Of a DNA stretch of 9,880 nt, positions 1 to 3,426 are shown one piece after another. This stretch comes from Nitrospirota bacterium. Lineage in GTDB: Bacteria; Nitrospirota; Thermodesulfovibrionia; Thermodesulfovibrionales; UBA1546. A model generated the notes under the pieces. The model was not told the DNA's origin. It saw only the letters and a list, made by a program, of their open reading frames with translations, and did no database searches. Both the position numbers and the translations under genes were made by a program. The stretch spans positions 1-9,880 of the forward strand of contig SCSY01000289.1 of the NCBI GenBank assembly GCA_004298625.1, written 5' to 3'. Position 1 is the stretch's first letter; every line of letters starts with the position of its first letter.

Positions 1-78
1 GGATTGGGAAATGAAGGGAAAGGAGACAGGCACACTACAAGAATACTTAATGTTTATGATATAGTTGCTATAAAGTAA
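1..78 (+). CDS. C-terminal fragment of an unidentified protein (truncated at window edge)
   Basis: Frame 1 is open from the window edge to a TAA at 76-78 and encodes 25 residues ending ILNVYDIVAIK. I do not recognise the family. A second frame (from position 2) is also open, to a TAG at 62-64, so the choice of frame is not certain. Frame 1 is preferred because it runs longer and reads like a normal protein C-terminus. It ends 25 bp before the likely start of the nucleotidyltransferase gene, so the two could be co-transcribed. Confidence 0.3.
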   Translation, partial: GLGNEGKGDRHTTRILNVYDIVAIK

Positions 79-103
79 CATGCAATGCAAGGGGGTGTTG
101 AAT

Positions 104-514
104 TTGAAGAATCTTATGATAGAGAATATTGCTGAGAGGCTTAAAGAATATTTCAAAGATAAGGAAGAAATTCTTCTTGCGTTTATCTTCGGCTCTGCTG
201 CCGGAGGCCGTTTAACAAAGGGAAGCGATGTTGATATTGCTGTTTTATTCAGCGATATGCCGAATTTTCAAGATGTTTTAAAGATGACAACTGCGGTTTC
301 AGAAGTTATAGGCAGGGAAGTTGATATGATTATTTTGAATAACTCCTCGCCTGTTATCAGGATGCAGGTTCTTAAAAACGGGAAGTTGATTAAAAGCAAG
401 GATGATGTCATATATAACAATTTTTATGTGAGGGCAGTAAAAGAATATGATGACCTGAAGCATGTAAGGAAAGAAGCGGAGGAAAAAATATTGAGGGGGA
501 GAATATATGCCTGA
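104..514 (+). CDS. mntA: MntA-type minimal nucleotidyltransferase, antitoxin of an MntA-HepT toxin-antitoxin pair
   Basis: This is a small cytoplasmic nucleotidyltransferase of the DNA polymerase beta superfamily, 136 residues from the chosen start. The family's GSX10DXD active site is complete: G30-S31, then D42-x-D44, with a third likely metal-binding Asp at D74 (REVDM). In characterised pairs MntA transfers AMP from ATP to a tyrosine of the HepT toxin and so silences it; that is family knowledge. The start is chosen as TTG 104, because a strong Shine-Dalgarno (AAGGGGGTG, 89-97) sits at good spacing before it. An ATG at 80 would place that Shine-Dalgarno inside the gene, and ATG 116 is another option. 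The last 8 bp overlap the next gene, the HEPN partner, which supports translational coupling and the toxin-antitoxin assignment. Confidence 0.88.
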   Translation: MKNLMIENIAERLKEYFKDKEEILLAFIFGSAAGGRLTKGSDVDIAVLFSDMPNFQDVLKMTTAVSEVIGREVDMIILNNSSPVIRMQVLKNGKLIKSKDDVIYNNFYVRAVKEYDDLKHVRKEAEEKILRGRIYA

Positions 515-926
515 CATGGATGTTATTCTTGCAAAGGTAGGCAATATACAGAGATGTCTCAAGCGCATTAAAGAGGCAACTAATCTTGACCCCAAGAGCC
601 TTGATTATGTTGATAAGCAGGACATTTTTGTCCTCAACCTTCAAAGGGCGATGGAAGCCGCCATTGATATTGCGGCGCACATAGCAGCCTCGGAGGGATT
701 GGGGCTTGCATCTCAGATAAAAGACAACTTCAGATTTCTGAATGAGGCAGGCATAATTGAAGAAAATCTTTTGAAAAAGATGCAATCAATGGTGGGCTTC
801 AGGAATATTGCAGTGCATGATTACCAATCAATAAATGTAGATATACTTAAGTCAATACTGATCGAAAATCTCAAAGACCTTGAAGAGTTTTATGCCGTTA
901 TTCTCAAAAAATTTCCTTTGTCCTGA
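507..926 (+). CDS. hepT: HepT-type HEPN RNase toxin (DUF86)
   Basis: This 139-residue, mostly alpha-helical protein carries the HEPN toxin signature RX4HXY as R99-N-I-A-V-H104-D-Y106. R99 and H104 are the expected RNase residues, and Y106 is the expected site of AMPylation by the MntA partner. All three are present, so nothing suggests an inactive toxin. HepT proteins cleave RNA as dimers, in some cases tRNA, and are neutralised by the cognate nucleotidyltransferase. The ATG at 507 lies 8 bp inside the end of mntA and is preceded by GAGGGGGA (493-500). Antitoxin-first order with overlap is typical. The role in this host (phage defence, plasmid or island stability) is inference; no recombinase or phage gene is visible next to it. 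Confidence 0.9.
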   Translation: MPDMDVILAKVGNIQRCLKRIKEATNLDPKSLDYVDKQDIFVLNLQRAMEAAIDIAAHIAASEGLGLASQIKDNFRFLNEAGIIEENLLKKMQSMVGFRNIAVHDYQSINVDILKSILIENLKDLEEFYAVILKKFPLS

Positions 927-931
927 CAAAG
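916..931. terminator. Short hairpin over the hepT stop codon, possible terminator
   Basis: CTTTGTC and GACAAAG form a 7-bp inverted repeat separated by two bases, or six pairs with a 4-base loop. It spans the hepT TGA at 924-926. No U-tract follows on the plus strand, so termination is uncertain. It may only be a 3'-end stabiliser, or chance. Confidence 0.25.
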
Positions 932-998
932 CCGCTCTTATCGGATAGGCTGAGGGGAATTGAGGACAATCTGAAAATATGTTGGATTGGAAATTTGA

Positions 999-1562
999 AT
1001 GATAGGTTCGAGACTCGGACATTTTTTAGATAGACCATTAACACCTCTTATAAAGAAAATCCCTTTAAACCCGAACACCCTTACAGTAACCGGATTTATT
1101 ATAACGGTCATAGCTGCACTTGTTATTCCGCATAACCTGAAACTCGGTGGCCTGCTTATTCTCATCGGCGCTCTCTTTGATATGCTCGATGGCATCGTTG
1201 CGAGGGTGAATAACAGGGTCACGAAGTTCGGCGCGTTCCTCGATTCGGTCCTCGACAGGTATTCCGATGCCTTTATATTTCTTTCTTTTGCATGGTATCT
1301 TGCGGGCAAGGGCGACCATAATGGCGCATTTCTCAGCCTCGGCACATTGGTCGGAGCGTTTATTATAAGTTATGCAAGGGCAAGGGCAGAGGGGCTTGGG
1401 CAGGAGTGCAAGACAGGCATTATGGAAAGGCCTGAGAGGCTTGCGCTCCTTATACTCGCGACTCTGACCGGATGGCTTACGCCCATTCTCTGGATAATGC
1501 TTATCCTCACGCATATCACAGTTATCCAGAGGATTTATCATGTGTGGAAGGGGATGAAATAA
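999..1562 (+). CDS. CDP-alcohol phosphatidyltransferase, probably inositol-phosphate lipid synthase type
   Basis: This is an integral membrane enzyme of 187 residues that moves a phosphatidyl (or archaetidyl-like) group from a CDP-lipid to an alcohol. The whole family signature D-x2-DG-x2-AR-x8-G-x3-D-x3-D is present: D61, D64-G65, A68-R69, G78, D82 and D86. It should bind the two metal ions and the CDP group. Hydrophobic helices flank it (about 30-45, 50-60, 90-102, 112-125, 147-175). The motifs SYARARAEGLG (about 124-134) and ERPERL (143-148) resemble phosphatidylinositol-phosphate or archaetidylinositol-phosphate synthases rather than phosphatidylglycerophosphate synthase; this subfamily call is from memory of the motifs. 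An in-frame TGA directly precedes the ATG at 999, so this is the most upstream start; the Shine-Dalgarno is weak. It lies 72 bp after hepT, and no inositol-phosphate synthase gene is adjacent. Confidence 0.85.
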   Translation: MIGSRLGHFLDRPLTPLIKKIPLNPNTLTVTGFIITVIAALVIPHNLKLGGLLILIGALFDMLDGIVARVNNRVTKFGAFLDSVLDRYSDAFIFLSFAWYLAGKGDHNGAFLSLGTLVGAFIISYARARAEGLGQECKTGIMERPERLALLILATLTGWLTPILWIMLILTHITVIQRIYHVWKGMK

Positions 1563-1601
1563 AGCCTGAAATAACGGATTGAAATGCCGGGCATGACCAT
1601 A

Positions 1602-1631
1602 GAGACAAAGCCCCTGCTGATAAGTTATAAT
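1602..1631 (+). promoter_or_regulatory. Candidate sigma-70-type promoter of the zinc-ribbon gene
   Basis: A perfect TATAAT lies at 1626-1631. GAGACA (4 of 6 matches to TTGACA) lies at 1602-1607 with an 18-bp spacer. Transcription would begin near 1638, giving a leader of about 45 nt that consists largely of the inverted repeat at 1640-1667. Confidence 0.4.
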
Positions 1632-1639
1632 AAAATGTT

Positions 1640-1667
1640 GAATGCCAAGGGCCTGATTCCGGCATTC
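1640..1667 (+). promoter_or_regulatory. Leader hairpin or operator directly before the ribosome-binding site
   Basis: GAATGCC (1640-1646) and GGCATTC (1661-1667) form a perfect 7-bp inverted repeat with a 14-nt loop, ending 3 bp before the AGGAGG ribosome-binding site (1671-1676). A compact copy of the same half-site, ATGCC-G-GGCAT, is at 1584-1594 upstream of the predicted promoter. The pair could be protein-binding sites, or the downstream one an RNA hairpin that affects translation. Confidence 0.3.
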
Positions 1668-1681
1668 GGCAGGAGGTAAAG

Positions 1682-2002
1682 ATGAAGATAGATAAAGCTC
1701 CAAACTGTCCGCATTGCGGGAAGGAGACGGATAAATATGAGACGCCGCTTTTTCATTTTGCGGATGGGTTGGGATGGGGCACGCCTTTTCTGTATGTCTG
1801 CTTTAATGAAGAATGTTCCCTTTACGTCGGGGGCAGAAAGCAACTTTTGGAAAACTACGGGCAGTCTGCTTCTTACCGTTATATGGTATATCCTGACACA
1901 GGATTGGAAGATGTAATGGTGGCTGCTAATCCCAATTTTCTCGAAAAGCGTATGGAACTTTTGAAGTCGGTTCCTGATGATTCAGACGATTCAAGAGAAT
2001 AA
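1682..2002 (+). CDS. Small zinc-ribbon protein of unknown function (Ogr/Delta-like cysteine spacing)
   Basis: This 106-residue soluble protein has two cysteine pairs, C9-P-H-C12 and C40-x4-C45, giving CX2C-X27-CX4C, which should bind one zinc ion. The unequal CX2C/CX4C arrangement resembles that of the Ogr/Delta phage late-gene activators (which have a 22-residue spacer). Similarity beyond that is not obvious, so a DNA-binding role is only a possibility. The central part is rich in aromatic residues and glycine (FHFADGLGWGTPFLYV), followed by SYRYMVYPDTG (64-74). The C-terminus is acidic (DDSDDSRE). The ATG at 1682 follows an excellent AGGAGG (1671-1676). The gene has its own candidate promoter and hairpin and stands alone between the lipid synthase and a convergent dedA gene. 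Confidence 0.75.
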   Translation: MKIDKAPNCPHCGKETDKYETPLFHFADGLGWGTPFLYVCFNEECSLYVGGRKQLLENYGQSASYRYMVYPDTGLEDVMVAANPNFLEKRMELLKSVPDDSDDSRE

Positions 2003-2012
2003 GTAAGAGTCT

Positions 2013-2687
2013 TCAATTAAGGACATCTTTGCTGTTGCAGGATGTCCTTTCAACTTCAGTCACCTCGGGCGACTCGCTGAGGCGAGAGGGTTTCCGATTT
2101 TTATGCCACAGGATATAGCCCAATACAAGCAGTATGCACCCGCTTATTATGTATATACTCCATTGTTTGCTGTAAGCAAAAACCATTTCTTTGTTATTTC
2201 CAACAAGATAACCCATATATGCAAGTATCAATACCCATACTCCTGCGCCTGCTGATGTATAAAAACAGAATTTCTTCAGATCCATCCTCGCAAGTCCGGC
2301 TGGAAAGGATATATAATGCCTGATGCCGAGTATAAGCCTACCCACAAAGGTGCTTATGCTGCCGTGCGACTGGAAAAACCGCTCGCCCTTTTCAAAATGG
2401 CTTTGAGAAACGCCGAAATATTTTCCGTACCTGAGGATAAACGGTCTTCCAAAATATACGGCAATGGCATAATTAAAGAGGGCGCCGAGCAGGCTTCCGG
2501 CTGTGCCTGATATTAATACGCCTCCCCAGTGCATCTGCTTTTGCGCAATAAGATACCCGGCAGGAGGGATTACAAGCTCTGAAGGCAAGGGGATAAAAGT
2601 GCTTTCGATGAACATCAAAAACACAATCCCTGGGTATCCCATATTGCCGACCACATCAACAAGCCAGCTAAAAATTGCGTGCAACAT
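2013..2687 (-). CDS. DedA-family (VTT/SNARE-associated domain) inner-membrane protein
   Basis: This 224-residue polytopic membrane protein has the DedA landmarks: FIESTFIPLPSELVIPPAG (26-44) with a membrane-embedded Glu28 and re-entrant-loop prolines, then VGRLILGIRHYISFPAG (115-131) with R117 and R123 and the closing PAGLARM. In studied members the corresponding Glu and Arg residues are needed for function. The family includes undecaprenyl-phosphate and phospholipid transporters or scramblases and supports membrane homeostasis. Which lipid this one moves cannot be told from sequence. Hydrophobic segments are near 17-45, 54-80, 143-165 and 176-194. The tail after about 196 is polar and charged and is partly written by GC-rich palindromic DNA (2063-2090). 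An in-frame stop just upstream makes ATG 2687 the first start; its Shine-Dalgarno (AGGGA) is distant. The gene sits 32 bp after a small gene on the same strand, probably co-transcribed. Confidence 0.88.
   Translation of the reverse strand: MLHAIFSWLVDVVGNMGYPGIVFLMFIESTFIPLPSELVIPPAGYLIAQKQMHWGGVLISGTAGSLLGALFNYAIAVYFGRPFILRYGKYFGVSQSHFEKGERFFQSHGSISTFVGRLILGIRHYISFPAGLARMDLKKFCFYTSAGAGVWVLILAYMGYLVGNNKEMVFAYSKQWSIYIISGCILLVLGYILWHKNRKPSRLSESPEVTEVERTSCNSKDVLN
2019..2049. terminator. Bidirectional terminator-like hairpin between convergent genes
   Basis: AAGGACATC (2019-2027) and GATGTCCTT (2041-2049) form a perfect 9-bp stem with a 13-nt loop, 17 bp after the zinc-ribbon stop codon. A short T run follows on the plus strand. 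The stem lies inside the last codons of the convergent dedA gene, so dedA transcripts would form it just before their stop. The U-tracts are weak, which keeps confidence moderate. Confidence 0.45.
2063..2090. repeat. GC-rich REP-like palindrome inside the dedA 3' end
   Basis: CTCGC (2073-2077) and GCGAG (2082-2086) enclose the loop TGAG. Outer CCTC (2063-2066) and AGGG (2087-2090) extend the symmetry imperfectly. It is much more GC-rich than its surroundings and encodes about residues 200-208 of the DedA tail. It resembles small dispersed palindromes, but only one copy is seen here. Confidence 0.3.
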
Positions 2688-2688
2688 T

Positions 2689-2728
2689 TTAATATATTAA
2701 CACATCGTCCCTTTTCCTGTTAATTAAC
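2689..2728. repeat. Two AT-only palindromes in the gap before dedA
   Basis: TTAATATATTAA (2689-2700) lies directly upstream of the dedA start codon. GTTAATTAAC (2719-2728) overlaps the stop codon of the small upstream gene. Both are perfect palindromes. They could be operators or chance in AT-rich DNA. Confidence 0.2.
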
Positions 2729-2923
2729 ACCCTTGGCAACAGGGGAGAGCGCCGGTGAAAATCCATGGTGCCTGAGAAAACGTCTCATCCTGTTTTTTTC
2801 CCAGAAAAAGAGATTCATTTTACCGTCCGGCACAGGAACAAGCACAAAGCCTGATGCAAAGTCAGCCGGCACCCTAAAAACCCCGTTTTCCTGGACAACC
2901 TCTATGCCAGCCAATGTTTTCAT
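2720..2923 (-). CDS. Small protein of unknown function, first gene of the dedA pair
   Basis: This short gene encodes 67 residues and I do not recognise the family. The protein has no membrane segment. It starts with a beta-strand-like stretch (MKTLAGIEVVQENGVFRVPADF), has a Phe/Trp-rich centre (NLFFWEKNRMRRFLRHHGF) and is basic overall. An ATG at 2932 is also in frame, but it touches the ribosome-binding site. The GGAGG (2933-2937) is ideally spaced, 9 nt, from the ATG at 2923, so that start is chosen. The strong ribosome-binding site, and the 32-bp gap to dedA on the same strand, support a real gene co-transcribed with dedA. Its function may relate to dedA but nothing shows this directly. 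Confidence 0.6.
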   Translation of the reverse strand: MKTLAGIEVVQENGVFRVPADFASGFVLVPVPDGKMNLFFWEKNRMRRFLRHHGFSPALSPVAKGVN

Positions 2924-3007
2924 TTTCGTCATCCTCCTTTCTTTTTTATTGTTAAACCCTTACTTTATGCCTTATTTATAAATATGCAATTGCAATGCCA
3001 ATTCTAA

Positions 3008-3038
3008 TTGAAACAGGACAAAAATTACTTTTTATAAT
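3008..3038 (+). promoter_or_regulatory. Candidate distal promoter towards ppdK
   Basis: TTGAAA (3008-3013) and a perfect TATAAT (3033-3038) are separated by 19 bp, slightly longer than ideal. Transcription would start near 3045 and run rightward, through the GGCAG/CTGCC dyad and the tandem repeats, to ppdK. Confidence 0.35.
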
Positions 3039-3060
3039 CAAGCAGTTGCGAGCTTTATAT

Positions 3061-3080
3061 GGCAGTCTCAGACGGCTGCC
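3061..3080. promoter_or_regulatory. Nested dyad, candidate operator
   Basis: The perfect dyad GTCT-C-AGAC (3065-3073) lies inside GGCAG (3061-3065) and CTGCC (3076-3080). The one-base centre fits a DNA-binding site better than an RNA hairpin. TTTAAAAAAT follows, so a weak terminator is an alternative reading. Confidence 0.25.
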
Positions 3081-3100
3081 TTTAAAAAATAGCCTTCAAG

Positions 3101-3137
3101 TGTCTCTTTTTACACAATATATGTCTGTTTTTACACA
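3101..3137. repeat. Tandem 16-bp direct repeats, operator-like
   Basis: TGTCTCTTTTTACACA (3101-3116) and TGTCTGTTTTTACACA (3122-3137) differ at one base and start 21 bp apart, two helical turns. Each copy has TGT...ACA ends with ten bases between, the shape of a dimeric regulator site. Two such sites on the same DNA face suggest cooperative binding. I cannot name the regulator. Confidence 0.45.
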
Positions 3138-3186
3138 TTTGCCTCTATAGGACCTCTGCGTAGGATCAAGAAATTACCAGACCCAA

Positions 3187-3215
3187 GTAATATAAACAAA
3201 CAGTGTATATATTAC
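3187..3215. repeat. Inverted repeat GTAATATA / TATATTAC, operator-like
   Basis: GTAATATA (3187-3194) and TATATTAC (3208-3215) are exact inverted copies with 13 bp between, so the half-sites are 21 bp apart centre to centre. It lies about 210 bp upstream of the ppdK start. AT-rich background makes chance possible. Confidence 0.3.
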
Positions 3216-3298
3216 CTATAACTTCTTAAAATATAAAGATTTTATTTGATATAAATTTATCTATTTATTTGGAGCGAGAGAATAAAGAGGGTTAATTC

Positions 3299-3346
3299 AG
3301 GGGTGTTCATAATAAACTTATTAGCATTTTTTATGAGTAAACCCCT
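3299..3346 (+). promoter_or_regulatory. Foldable leader element upstream of ppdK
   Basis: AGGGGT (3299-3304) pairs with ACCCCT (3341-3346). Inside it CATAA (3308-3312) pairs with TTATG (3331-3335), or AATAA (3311-3315) with TTATT (3318-3322). This gives a two-tier stem in the transcript about 80 nt before the start codon. No known riboswitch class is recognised. Confidence 0.25.
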
Positions 3347-3354
3347 TAAAACTA

Positions 3355-3384
3355 TTGAAATTTTCTGTCTTTGTGATGTATCTT
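3355..3384 (+). promoter_or_regulatory. Weak proximal promoter candidate for ppdK
   Basis: TTGAAA (3355-3360) and TATCTT (3379-3384) are 18 bp apart. The -10 matches consensus at 4 of 6 positions. A start near 3391 would give a leader of about 36 nt including the GGAGGA ribosome-binding site. Confidence 0.25.
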
Positions 3385-3426
3385 ATTTATCCGAATAAAA
3401 TTTCTTTTGTCTGGAGGACAGTAGTA

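Larger units (their letters stand above)
2924..3426. other. AT-rich intergenic region between the divergent small gene and ppdK
   Basis: About 500 bp without a convincing gene. It holds the ribosome-binding site of the minus-strand gene, a candidate plus-strand promoter (3008-3038), a GTCTCAGAC-centred dyad within GGCAG...CTGCC (3061-3080), tandem 16-bp direct repeats (3101-3137), an inverted repeat (3187-3215), a nested foldable leader (3299-3346), a weak proximal promoter (3355-3384) and the ppdK ribosome-binding site (3413-3418). A 21-codon frame at 3333-3398 lacks a ribosome-binding site. Such a long, structured leader suggests that ppdK transcription is regulated. Confidence 0.6.

Noticed and set aside
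1065..1703. Open frame of 212 codons antisense to the CDP-alcohol phosphatidyltransferase
   Set aside because: The plus-strand frame has a complete family signature. The antisense product is low in recognisable features and has no ribosome-binding site.
3333..3398. 21-codon frame beginning ATGAGTAAACCC upstream of ppdK
   Set aside because: No Shine-Dalgarno (preceded by GCATTTTTT) and no leader-peptide features such as runs of one amino acid. Its ATG lies in the stem of the possible leader structure.
3140..3426. Search for a sigma-54 (-24/-12) promoter downstream of the tandem repeats
   Set aside because: The tandem sites resemble activator sites in layout, but no GG-N10-GC element with the TGGC/TTGC context was found.
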